DNA from: Bacteroidales bacterium
Lineage (GTDB): Bacteria > Bacteroidota > Bacteroidia > Bacteroidales > P3
Direction: 5' to 3'
Length of the DNA: 64,000 nucleotides
NCBI GenBank assembly: GCA_017960475.1
Contig: JAGCZH010000008.1
Location: 29,485-93,484 of the forward strand
Shown here: piece by piece, positions 34,114 to 42,606 of the stretch
Position numbering within the stretch: position 1 is the stretch's first letter
Layout: every line of letters starts with the position of its first letter
Program-made: the position numbers and the translations under genes
Notes under the pieces: generated by a model
Seen by the model: only the letters and a program-made list of their open reading frames with translations
Told to the model about the DNA's origin: nothing
Databases searched by the model: none

Positions 34114-36240
34114 ATGGATTACGCTTCCGTCATCGCTCAACAGCTGAACATTGGCACTCGACAAGTGCAAAAAACCATAGAGCTCCTCGAACAGGGGGCC
34201 ACTGTGCCCTTCGTGGCACGCTATCGCAAAGAAGTCACCGGCAACCTCAACGAGGTACAGATCGCCGCCATTCGCGACATATTGCTGAAACTGAAAGAGA
34301 TTGACAAACGCCGCGAGGCAATAATGCAAAGCATTGACGAGCAGGGCAAGATGACCGACGAGCTTAAAGCTCAGCTGCTTAATGCCATGACGATGACAGA
34401 ACTCGAGGATCTGTATCTGCCCTATAAGCCCAAACGCAAAACACGTGCCAGCATGGCCGTAGAGCGTGGCCTCGCTCCTTTAGCAGAAGCTTTGCTCAAG
34501 CAATATCAATGCGATGTCGAAAAGCTGGCGGAGCCTTACGTCAACGAAGAAAAAGGAGTCGCCACCGTCGATGATGCACTGGCCGGCGCCCGCGACATCA
34601 TCGCAGAATCTGTCAGCGAAGACATAGCGGCACGAAACAAAATCCGCAATATCTTCCGCCGCACCGCCATGCTGACCTCCAAGGTGGTTAAGGCAAAGGA
34701 GGAAGAGGCCGGCAAATTCCAATCGTGGTTCGACTGGAAGGAATATGCCATGCGAGCCCCCTCACACCGTGTCCTCGCCATGTTCCGCGGTGAGGCGGAG
34801 GGAATGCTTCGTGTAAAGATAGCCCCTGAGGATGAGGAGCCCGCTGTGGAAAGTCTTGAACGCCAGTTTGTACATGGCAACTACCAATCCTCCGAGCAAG
34901 TGGCAATGGCAGTCAGGGACAGCTACAAACGTCTCATTGCGCCATCCATAGAGACCGAATTCTACAATGCCCTCAAAGAGCGTGCCGACAACGAAGCCAT
35001 CAAAGTCTTTGCCGAGAACCTGCGCCAGCTGCTGCTGGCGTCACCCCTGGGTCAGAAACGCACCATGGCCATAGACCCTGGATTTCGCACAGGCTGCAAG
35101 GTGGTGTGCCTCGACGCACAAGGCCAGCTGCTACACAACGAAACCATCTACCCATTCACATCGGTACGTGAAGAGCGTGCCGCCGTGGCAAAACTCGAAG
35201 CCCTCGCCGAAGCATTCAAAATAGAGGCTATAGCCATCGGCAACGGTACTGCCGGACGTGAGACGGAAGAGGTGGTGAAACGGTGCCGCTTCAAAAACAA
35301 GATAATAGCCGTCATGGTGAGCGAAAGCGGTGCCTCGGTCTATAGCGCAAGCGATGTGGCTCGCGCCGAATTCCCCGACTATGATGTCACTGTACGCGGC
35401 GCCGTCAGCATCGGTCGCCGTCTTATGGACCCTCTCAGCGAACTGGTGAAAATAGACCCCAAAAGCATCGGCGTAGGTCAGTACCAGCACGATGTCGACC
35501 AGAGCAAACTTCACGACAGCCTTGAGGATGTGGTGGTAAGCTGCGTGAACAACGTCGGCGTTGAGCTGAACACCGCCAGCAAAGAGCTTCTCTCTTACGT
35601 CAGCGGCATAGGGCCAGCTTTGGCGACCAAGATTGTTGAATATCGTAACCGCAACGGAGCCTTCCACAACCGAGGAGAGCTGCTCAATGTGGAGCGTCTT
35701 GGCAACAAAGCCTTCGAACAATGTGCCGGTTTTTTACGTGTACGTGAAAGCGACAACCCCCTCGACCGCAGTGCGGTACATCCCGAACGCTATGCACTGG
35801 TTCAACGTATGGCGGAACGTGTCGGCGCCACAGTCAACGACCTTATGGCAAGCAAAGAGCTTCGCTCTAAAATCAATATCGAGGAATTTGTCGACGGCGA
35901 CTGCGGCCTGCCGACTCTGCAGGATATCATGAAGGAACTTGACAAGCCTGGCCTCGACCCTCGAGCCAAATTCGAAGTCTTTGAATTCGACAAAAATGTC
36001 ACTCGCATTGAAGACCTACAGGAAGGCATGATACTCCCTGGCATCGTGACCAACATCACCGCTTTTGGCGCCTTTGTCGACGTAGGTGTGCACCAAGACG
36101 GACTGGTGCATATCTCGCAGATGGCCAACCGGCGTGTCAACGACCCGAACGAGGTGGTACACCTCCATCAACATGTGCAGGTCAAAGTGCTCGAAGTCGA
36201 CCTCAAACGCCACAGAATATCACTATCGTTGAAGATCTAA
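34114..36240 (+). CDS. tex: Tex family RNA-binding transcription accessory protein
   Basis: A 708-residue Tex/YhgF protein. The N-terminal helical region contains GATVPFVARYRKEVTGNLNE, the YqgF/RNase H-like domain has MAIDPGFRTGCKVVCLD, and a helix-hairpin-helix pair is seen in LLSYVSGIGPALATKIVEYRN. The C-terminal S1 domain reads GMILPGIVTNITAFGAFVDVG then HISQMANR. Tex binds nucleic acid and influences transcription and ribosome function. Length is slightly short of the usual ~770. A TAAATTTG box at 34048-34055 is a likely promoter element. Confidence 0.95.
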   Translation: MDYASVIAQQLNIGTRQVQKTIELLEQGATVPFVARYRKEVTGNLNEVQIAAIRDILLKLKEIDKRREAIMQSIDEQGKMTDELKAQLLNAMTMTELEDLYLPYKPKRKTRASMAVERGLAPLAEALLKQYQCDVEKLAEPYVNEEKGVATVDDALAGARDIIAESVSEDIAARNKIRNIFRRTAMLTSKVVKAKEEEAGKFQSWFDWKEYAMRAPSHRVLAMFRGEAEGMLRVKIAPEDEEPAVESLERQFVHGNYQSSEQVAMAVRDSYKRLIAPSIETEFYNALKERADNEAIKVFAENLRQLLLASPLGQKRTMAIDPGFRTGCKVVCLDAQGQLLHNETIYPFTSVREERAAVAKLEALAEAFKIEAIAIGNGTAGRETEEVVKRCRFKNKIIAVMVSESGASVYSASDVARAEFPDYDVTVRGAVSIGRRLMDPLSELVKIDPKSIGVGQYQHDVDQSKLHDSLEDVVVSCVNNVGVELNTASKELLSYVSGIGPALATKIVEYRNRNGAFHNRGELLNVERLGNKAFEQCAGFLRVRESDNPLDRSAVHPERYALVQRMAERVGATVNDLMASKELRSKINIEEFVDGDCGLPTLQDIMKELDKPGLDPRAKFEVFEFDKNVTRIEDLQEGMILPGIVTNITAFGAFVDVGVHQDGLVHISQMANRRVNDPNEVVHLHQHVQVKVLEVDLKRHRISLSLKI

Positions 36241-36279
36241 GACAATAAAAATGTTTGTTTCTCACGATTCCAAAATTCC

Positions 36280-37368
36280 ATGCGACCTCCGATGTTTTCA
36301 ATATTATTCATTCTGATCATCCTCCTTGCGCTTCTTGGCTATATCCTGGCACATATATGGCACATGGCGCCACTTCCTGTTTGGGGCAAATGGACCCTGT
36401 CCGCCATCTGCTTTATCTGCTTCTGCTGCGAGTTCCTCAACTTCGGCGCCACCGACCGCATGCCCCTCCCTTTGGCGTCGTTCATCTATAACCTCGGCAA
36501 CAAGAGCGTAATAATTTCGCTGTACTTGGCAATGGCATTTCTGCTACTAGATATCGGACGCCTTATCCATATAGTTCCCCGCTCCCTGCTCCACGACAGT
36601 ATGCCTTGCTCCATAGCCATCGTCAGCCTCTTGGCAGCGATCTTCATTTATGGCAGCATACACTACCACCACAAACAGCGTGTAGCCATAGACATCGACT
36701 CTCACGGCAAAGTTGAGCGACCTCTTAAAGCAGTGCTTTTATCCGACCTTCACATTGGCTATCACAACCGCCGTGCCGACCTCGCCAAATGGATCGACAT
36801 GATCAACGCCGAGAATCCAGACCTGATTCTCATCGCCGGCGACATTATCGACATGAGCCACCGTCCTGTAACCGAGGAAAATATGGCCGCAGAGTTCCAC
36901 CGACTGAAGGCCCCTGTCTTTGCCTGTCTAGGCAACCACGAATATTATTCAGGCAACCAGAAAGCCCACAACTTCTATCATGAGGCAGGCATAACACTGC
37001 TCGTGGACAGCAGCGCTCGTTGTTGCGGAATAACAATAACAGGTCGCGACGACCGCACCAACAGCAGCAGGAAAAGCCTCTCCCAGTTCACTTTCGACAC
37101 CTCTTCTTTCAACATACTCCTCGACCATCAGCCTTACAACCTAGAAGAGACCGAGAAAGCCGGCATCGACTTCCAGTTTAGCGGTCATACCCACAGAGGT
37201 CAGATATGGCCCATGACATGGATTGTCGACGCCATGTATGAATGCGCTTGGGGCAGCTTCCAAAAAGGCGACACACGTTACTATGTAAGTTCCGGCCTCG
37301 GCATCTGGGGAGCGAAATACCGCATCGGCTCCCAGTCGGAATACGTGGTGTTGACAATATTAAGCTGA
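36280..37368 (+). CDS. Membrane-anchored metallophosphoesterase
   Basis: A 362-residue protein with about four hydrophobic helices in residues 1-130 and a calcineurin-like phosphoesterase domain after about 150. Metal ligands are visible in order: LLSDLHIGYH (DxH), LIAGDIIDM (GD), CLGNHEYYSGN (GNHE), LDHQP and FSGHTHRGQIWP (GHxH). This is the YaeI/YkuE-like membrane arrangement; YkuE-like members act on lipids or at the membrane surface, but the substrate here is unknown. It begins 39 bp after tex and marks the left border of the AT-rich cassette. Confidence 0.88.
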   Translation: MRPPMFSILFILIILLALLGYILAHIWHMAPLPVWGKWTLSAICFICFCCEFLNFGATDRMPLPLASFIYNLGNKSVIISLYLAMAFLLLDIGRLIHIVPRSLLHDSMPCSIAIVSLLAAIFIYGSIHYHHKQRVAIDIDSHGKVERPLKAVLLSDLHIGYHNRRADLAKWIDMINAENPDLILIAGDIIDMSHRPVTEENMAAEFHRLKAPVFACLGNHEYYSGNQKAHNFYHEAGITLLVDSSARCCGITITGRDDRTNSSRKSLSQFTFDTSSFNILLDHQPYNLEETEKAGIDFQFSGHTHRGQIWPMTWIVDAMYECAWGSFQKGDTRYYVSSGLGIWGAKYRIGSQSEYVVLTILS

Positions 37369-37743
37369 AAACAGCAATTTAACCTACTATATATGATAGA
37401 CTTAATACTATTATATTATAAAAAAAATGTATATTTGTCAAATATTCACAGGCACATACCACCAAGCAGATAGCTGAATATCAATACATAAAACACAGCC
37501 ATAAACAATTAAAACAACACACTCTTTCTTTAAAACAATAATTATTTTGTTTTAATCACTCAATTAATAATAATAAAACACCGTTTAATTACCAATAATA
37601 GCTACAACTAATATTATAAAAAGATAATGCAAACACCCTTGAAATGACTTAAAAAAATGTATTATATATAAACCCGTTTCACACCAAACATTTATAATCG
37701 TCATAATAATTATTTCTCTCATATTATATTATACATCAAAGAT
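37369..37743. other. AT-rich leader region before the five-gene cassette
   Basis: 375 bp, almost entirely A/T, with TATATTTG at 37430-37437 as the only good -7 box, which would give a 5' leader of about 300 nt. No TTTG is correctly placed upstream of it. No open frame of interest. The sharp drop in GC begins right after the metallophosphoesterase stop. Confidence 0.5.
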
Positions 37744-38895
37744 ATGCATTATAAAAAACACAAACCCCAATCTATACCATATTCTTTACCAAGAATATCA
37801 TTAAAAGTTATTTTCTTTGCAGTCTTTATATTATTCATTCATTTACATCTTTATAGTCAAAATTGTACATTTGTATTTAAACTATCATATAGTGGTTCCT
37901 GTGTCGGCATGGGTGCAAATGTTTGGGTATCATCAATTAATGCCCAAATAGAAAGTATTATGAAAAACCAATCATTTAGCAATGCTAGTGAATGTGAATC
38001 TGCACGAGAAGTTTGTCTTGGTCTTGGAGGAACCATGTACGGTTGTACAGTCAAAATAACTGCGACTCCATGCAGTGGATGTAATAATGGGGGCACCACA
38101 ACTGATATCATTTTAGGACCGACTTACGGCAATAGTTTTCAAACATCAAATCCAACAGACGAAGTTCGGGATTGGGCTGAAAACAATGAGGACTTACTAA
38201 ATCTGATATCCGGAAAAACAACACCCAAAGATGAACCTTACATTTTTACCGGGGAAATGCCAGGTTCTATTATGCAATTTGCAAACAAAAAAGATGATGA
38301 CAGAATAATAGCTGTCTCTAAACCCCATAAGAACACTGGAGTCAGTGGATTAGACGATTATATTAATTCTGATAAAGTATTTAAAGGAACAGACCCTTGG
38401 GGTATCTGGAATACAAGTGATGATTTTAATACAATAGACCGAATAGAATACACACACCTTGATTATTCTTCTATTCCCAAAGAACCTGACTATAGTGATG
38501 ATAAATGGTATGAATTTTGGGGTAATATCGGATTGGTTGCCGTTGATTTCGGCTCAGTCATTGCATCCACAGCAGCATTAGAAGCTATAGCAATAGCCGG
38601 AGTAGGAGACTTGGCAATTCATCTATTAATAGAAGACGCCAAAGCTCTCGACAGAATGCTTCAAGGAGAGATAGTAACAACATCTGAAATATTTCAAAAT
38701 ACACTAGAAAACAGCGATTTAGTAGGTCCGTTTATTGACGCATTAACTGACAAAGCCGCTGAAATCACAACCCAAAGTTTGTTCATACCTGAGAAAACCG
38801 CAAATACAGTTACGTCATTATTCGGCATTGGTTCTGCAGCATATAGCGCCACATCAAGATTTTATGAATGGTCTAAAAAATATAAGGAGGAGTAA
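37744..38895 (+). CDS. Exported Cys-rich protein with C-terminal hydrophobic segments (cassette gene 1)
   Basis: A 383-residue protein I do not recognise. A basic N-terminus (1-21) and hydrophobic stretch (22-37, VIFFAVFILFIHLHLY) form a signal peptide or anchor ending near YSQ. Seven Cys follow at 41, 53, 84, 91, 101, 110 and 113, in a compact domain rich in Gly and Ser. The middle (about 130-255) is acidic and hydrophilic. Two Gly/Ala-rich hydrophobic segments come next: about 260-296 (GLVAVDFGSVIASTAALEA) and about 353-372 (ANTVTSLFGIGSAAYS). The ATG of gene 2 overlaps its stop by one base. AT-rich compared with flanking genes. Confidence 0.72.
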   Translation: MHYKKHKPQSIPYSLPRISLKVIFFAVFILFIHLHLYSQNCTFVFKLSYSGSCVGMGANVWVSSINAQIESIMKNQSFSNASECESAREVCLGLGGTMYGCTVKITATPCSGCNNGGTTTDIILGPTYGNSFQTSNPTDEVRDWAENNEDLLNLISGKTTPKDEPYIFTGEMPGSIMQFANKKDDDRIIAVSKPHKNTGVSGLDDYINSDKVFKGTDPWGIWNTSDDFNTIDRIEYTHLDYSSIPKEPDYSDDKWYEFWGNIGLVAVDFGSVIASTAALEAIAIAGVGDLAIHLLIEDAKALDRMLQGEIVTTSEIFQNTLENSDLVGPFIDALTDKAAEITTQSLFIPEKTANTVTSLFGIGSAAYSATSRFYEWSKKYKEE

Positions 38896-39758
38896 TGAAA
38901 AGAGCTATCTGTATCCTATTCATCATACTAAGTGCACCTGGGTTAATAAAATCCCAGTCGGAAAAAAAATACGAGGACATTAAGATTGATGTTTTTCTGT
39001 CGAAGTCTATTGTTCAAAATACAAAACTTCATAATGTTCTTTTTCTAAATGACATTGCACTTACAGACAACAGAAATCTATATTTAGCTTCAAATAATTG
39101 TTTTTACAGAATTGGCTTTGGACTATTTGATGAGCATATAATAAAAGGGAAAAAGATAACGACATTCTGTTCTGTTGGAAACAACATTTTTTTTGCCGAC
39201 AAAAAAACGCTATACATCATAGACAGTAATGGGAAAGAATCCGTCTATGTTACTCTTCCACAAACACCACAAAAAATATGGGCTGGAAGCTCCACTATAT
39301 ATTGGCTGACAAAACAAAAAAACAATACATATAAACTATATGGATTACTAATAAACACAAAAAAGAATATTGAAATATGGTCATCTAAAAGACCCGTTCT
39401 TGACGTCGCCGAATTTTCAGGGACCATAACATTGTTAAGCGATAACAAGCTATATATAATTGATATAAATCAAAAAAAGCAACTAGAATTGCCATTAAAA
39501 CAAGAGTTACTTGGTAAAGCATCAAATATTGCGGCAGACAACGCCAATGGTTCAATATTCATTTCTTCAGCTACAGGCACTTATATGATTAGTCAAAAAA
39601 AAATAACCAAAATATGTAAAGACTCCGGATTATTATGCTATGACAACGATGGACTTATTATTTTCACCCCTAATGACAAGTCGTTAATTCGTCTCAGAAA
39701 TGAAATAATTTACACTCCTGAAAAAAGCAAGGGAGTAATTATTGAAATATTAGACTGA
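38895..39758 (+). CDS. Exported probable beta-propeller protein (cassette gene 2)
   Basis: A 287-residue protein with a signal peptide (MKRAICILFIILSAPGLIKS). The mature part shows repeated beta motifs with spacing near 40 residues: IALTDNRNLYLASNNCFYRI, NIFFADKKTLYIID, IYWLTKQKNNTYKLYGL, ITLLSDNKLYIID, GSIFISSATGTYMIS and GLIIFTPNDKSLIRL. This suggests a five- or six-bladed propeller. No enzyme motif. It overlaps gene 1 by one base (TAATG) and is followed 5 bp later by gene 3, so the three are almost certainly one transcript. Confidence 0.7.
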   Translation: MKRAICILFIILSAPGLIKSQSEKKYEDIKIDVFLSKSIVQNTKLHNVLFLNDIALTDNRNLYLASNNCFYRIGFGLFDEHIIKGKKITTFCSVGNNIFFADKKTLYIIDSNGKESVYVTLPQTPQKIWAGSSTIYWLTKQKNNTYKLYGLLINTKKNIEIWSSKRPVLDVAEFSGTITLLSDNKLYIIDINQKKQLELPLKQELLGKASNIAADNANGSIFISSATGTYMISQKKITKICKDSGLLCYDNDGLIIFTPNDKSLIRLRNEIIYTPEKSKGVIIEILD

Positions 39759-39763
39759 ACCTT

Positions 39764-40909
39764 ATGAAGAACATTATCTTTTTTATATTTCTTTTACTGT
39801 GCTGCTTCGTCAACGCTCAAAAAAAAACGAATTCGTTTGAAATTGATTTCTCCAAGCGGTATGTTCCTGTTGATGCCCGCCAAGCCATAATTGACGGCAA
39901 TTATAGTAAAGCCGTAGAAATGTATACAAACATATTGAACCAAGCAAAAAATAAAAGGACCTCTTACAAAGGAGTAGATGGAAATATTGTTGCCGAATAT
40001 GCATACGCTTTAGCTCTATCAGGAAATATCGAATATGCCATCACAAACATCGACCGTGCTATTGCTCTTGATGCAAAGAATGCATTTTTTTTCACATACC
40101 AAATCCTCAAAATAGCTGGATTTGATACGCTGGCGTTTTTTTTTCTTCCTGTTAAAGGGCCTGATTGGCTATCTAACAATCACACAGATCTAGCCATACA
40201 AAAGATAAATAATAATAGAGTCATAATTAGAAGATCTGATATCGAACAAGCATACAAACAAGCAATGAGCAAACAATACATACATGCTCTAACCACAGCA
40301 TATTTAATCGAGAGGGAATACCCGGCCGAGTACACTCCTTATATTGTTGAGTATCTTGCATGGAAAGGATTAGGGAAAAAAGAGCCTTCAATAACAGCTC
40401 TAGAACAGGCCGTATCATTAATGGATAGCACAATACAACCCGAGGAAAAGAATCAATATATTCAGCATCTTAGCTCATTGAAAAAAGGCGAAATAATCAC
40501 ACAAGACAATCCTAAAAAACGTACCAAAACCATTATATACACAGGCTTTTCTTGGATGAATGGATCCTTCTCGTGGAACGGAAGAGTAGGATTATATAAC
40601 AACAATAATTTTAGCACCTCTTTCAATTTCATGAAAGTTTCCGCCGATGAGCAAAGTTCGATTAATTATGGTATCTCAATATATAAAACGTGGGCAATTG
40701 TCGTCGGTGGCTTTGGTCTAAGTATGGTACATAACCGATCAGACACGGATAGTAAATGGTCTGCAAACATGTCTTTATCCACAGGATTATCAATCCCCAA
40801 TGATGATAGATCGTCGTCCTACGATTTCATGTTAAACATTTTTCTTCCTATCACAAATGAATCTACCATTAACTACAGTATTACTTTAGGAAGAACCCTT
40901 TATTTCTAG
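39764..40909 (+). CDS. Exported TPR protein with beta-barrel-like C-terminus (cassette gene 3)
   Basis: A 381-residue protein: signal peptide (MKNIIFFIFLLLCCFVNAQ), then TPR-like helices (about 38-110, with AIIDGNYSKAVEMYTNILNQ and EYAYALALSGNIEYAITNID; a second set at 160-230). The C-terminal 130 residues are amphipathic strands: TIIYTGFSWMNGSFSWNG, NFSTSFNFMKVSAD, SSINYGISIYKTWAIVVGG, NMSLSTGLSIPN, INYSITLGRTLYF. The protein ends in Phe, as OM barrels do. The whole may span periplasm and outer membrane. Function unknown. Confidence 0.7.
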   Translation: MKNIIFFIFLLLCCFVNAQKKTNSFEIDFSKRYVPVDARQAIIDGNYSKAVEMYTNILNQAKNKRTSYKGVDGNIVAEYAYALALSGNIEYAITNIDRAIALDAKNAFFFTYQILKIAGFDTLAFFFLPVKGPDWLSNNHTDLAIQKINNNRVIIRRSDIEQAYKQAMSKQYIHALTTAYLIEREYPAEYTPYIVEYLAWKGLGKKEPSITALEQAVSLMDSTIQPEEKNQYIQHLSSLKKGEIITQDNPKKRTKTIIYTGFSWMNGSFSWNGRVGLYNNNNFSTSFNFMKVSADEQSSINYGISIYKTWAIVVGGFGLSMVHNRSDTDSKWSANMSLSTGLSIPNDDRSSSYDFMLNIFLPITNESTINYSITLGRTLYF

Positions 40910-40913
40910 ATCT

Positions 40914-41693
40914 ATGAAAAAAAACATCACCTTTATTTTACTTATAATACTTTTTTCAAGTCAAGCTCTTTATGCACAAAGCCATCATAATGTTGTTATT
41001 TCTGATGAAAATGCTGAACTATACTTTGATGGGGGAAAATTAAAAAAGGGTATATTAACTCTAACAGCAAAGAGTTCTTACAACTCTCTTGACAGTATCG
41101 ACAAACAAAATTCTATACAACCCTTTATTAACAATCTAAATGCTGAACAAATAATAATTGAAAGGACTGATGAAAAAAAAGAGATGTGGCTTGTCATAGA
41201 CAACAAACCTTTTTTTGTCGAAACATGGGGATCTAATGACCTTGGAATTTCATCCTATACTCCTATAGACAATCGACGTAGTAAGAGTGGACGATGGTTT
41301 AATTATTTGGGAGGAATGTTTTCCGGTTCATCAGGCTTTTCAAGCGGTACATTTAGTTATCGAATAGGATCATATCTTTTCAAATCAAAATTAGACGCTG
41401 CAATATCACTAAATCTAGGTTATATTAAATCAGAAGAAACAGCCTTCTCTGGTGATATTGGAGCCTCAACTCGATTATATTTCAAATCAATTAAAAACAC
41501 AAAAATTCATCCTTATTTTGGAGCCGGAATAGCATTGATTATTTCGGAAGAAAGTCAATTTGAACCCCAACTCTTTATTGGAATTTGCTCCCAACTTGGC
41601 AATGGTACTATCGATGCCGGTCTTCGGTATGGAGCATCTAGCAAATTTGCCTTCACATATGGCTATACCTTCCAATTAAAAAAACAGAAATGA
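40914..41693 (+). CDS. Exported beta-barrel-like protein (cassette gene 4)
   Basis: A 259-residue protein with a signal peptide (MKKNITFILLIILFSSQALYAQ). An N-terminal part (23-110) reads as a small beta domain with VVISDENAELYFDGGKL and EMWLVIDNKPFFVET. After a Gly/Ser-rich link (GGMFSGSSGFSSGTFSY) the C-terminal half has about eight amphipathic strands (AAISLNLGYIK, ASTRLYF, IHPYFGAGIALI, PQLFIGICSQLG, IDAGLRYGA, FAFTYGYTFQL), consistent with an eight-stranded OM barrel. It starts 4 bp after gene 3 and its stop overlaps the start of gene 5 (ATGA). Confidence 0.68.
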   Translation: MKKNITFILLIILFSSQALYAQSHHNVVISDENAELYFDGGKLKKGILTLTAKSSYNSLDSIDKQNSIQPFINNLNAEQIIIERTDEKKEMWLVIDNKPFFVETWGSNDLGISSYTPIDNRRSKSGRWFNYLGGMFSGSSGFSSGTFSYRIGSYLFKSKLDAAISLNLGYIKSEETAFSGDIGASTRLYFKSIKNTKIHPYFGAGIALIISEESQFEPQLFIGICSQLGNGTIDAGLRYGASSKFAFTYGYTFQLKKQK

Positions 41694-42574
41694 AACATAC
41701 AATATGGTATATAACCCTATTATCACTTTATCTATTTACAATTAACAATACTTTTTCACAATCATATTGCTATCCTTCTATACCAGATAGTATCACAGAT
41801 CGAAATCAACGTATTGAATATTGTGCCCAACATTTTTGGGACAATACAAAGGCTATTGACACAAATAATAATCAAGAAAAAAAAATGATTCTTGATTATA
41901 TATACCTATTGTCAAATCTTCCATATGAAACCGTCGAGAACGAAATATACTCAACACTAAACCACTTCAAAAATGACATATATTCTTACAACTATATCAT
42001 TCAATCTTTTTACCATTTTATTGTCAACCAAGACTCACCTTTCTATGATGAAGAGACCTCCATTTGTCTTGTAAAAGCAATCCATCGTAATAATAATGAA
42101 ACCATTGATGACGAGCTGTTTGAGCAACTCATGGAAAAACTCACCATTAATAGAGTTGGAGAAAAAGCCACAAACTTCTCATTTGTAACCGATATCAATG
42201 ATACCATTGAATTATTTGATATAAATTCTGATTATATAATCCTTGCATTTATAAATCCTGAATGCTCGAGATGTCATGCCATGATAGATTCCCTTATATC
42301 AAATAACACGCTCAATAATACCCTAAAAAAAGATAAGTTTAAGATCATAATTATCAACCCTATTGATAATCAATTCAATAATAATCAGATTACAATGCCT
42401 AACAAATGGATAAAAGGATATGATTACTCAGGGGCTATAGTTGCAAAAAAACTATATGAAATAAGATCTTTCCCTTCCGTATATATTTTAGATAAAGAAA
42501 AAAAAATTATTGCAAAAGAAATTAGCAATTACTCAATCATAAAGAAGAAACTATCCTATTTCCAAAACTATTAA
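41690..42574 (+). CDS. Exported DUF5106-like / thioredoxin-fold protein (cassette gene 5)
   Basis: A 294-residue protein: signal peptide (MKHTIWYITLLSLYLFTINN), an all-helical region (about 35-155, RIEYCAQHFWDNTKAID at its start) resembling the DUF5106 domain that precedes thioredoxin domains in Bacteroidota. A thioredoxin-like fold follows from about 160: GEKATNFSFVTDINDTIELF, IILAFINPECSRCHAMIDSL with a CxxC redox motif (C-S-R-C), and FPSVYILDKEKKIIAKEIS with the cis-Pro. It probably oxidises or reduces Cys in exported partners; gene 1, with seven Cys, is an obvious candidate. Overlaps gene 4 by 4 bp. Confidence 0.75.
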   Translation: MKHTIWYITLLSLYLFTINNTFSQSYCYPSIPDSITDRNQRIEYCAQHFWDNTKAIDTNNNQEKKMILDYIYLLSNLPYETVENEIYSTLNHFKNDIYSYNYIIQSFYHFIVNQDSPFYDEETSICLVKAIHRNNNETIDDELFEQLMEKLTINRVGEKATNFSFVTDINDTIELFDINSDYIILAFINPECSRCHAMIDSLISNNTLNNTLKKDKFKIIIINPIDNQFNNNQITMPNKWIKGYDYSGAIVAKKLYEIRSFPSVYILDKEKKIIAKEISNYSIIKKKLSYFQNY

Positions 42575-42606
42575 AAGGCTGTATCCTGAATTACTTATAC
42601 CATTTT

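Noticed and set aside
37744..42574. Polysaccharide-utilisation locus
   Set aside because: No SusC/SusD pair, glycoside hydrolase or sensor is present in the cassette.
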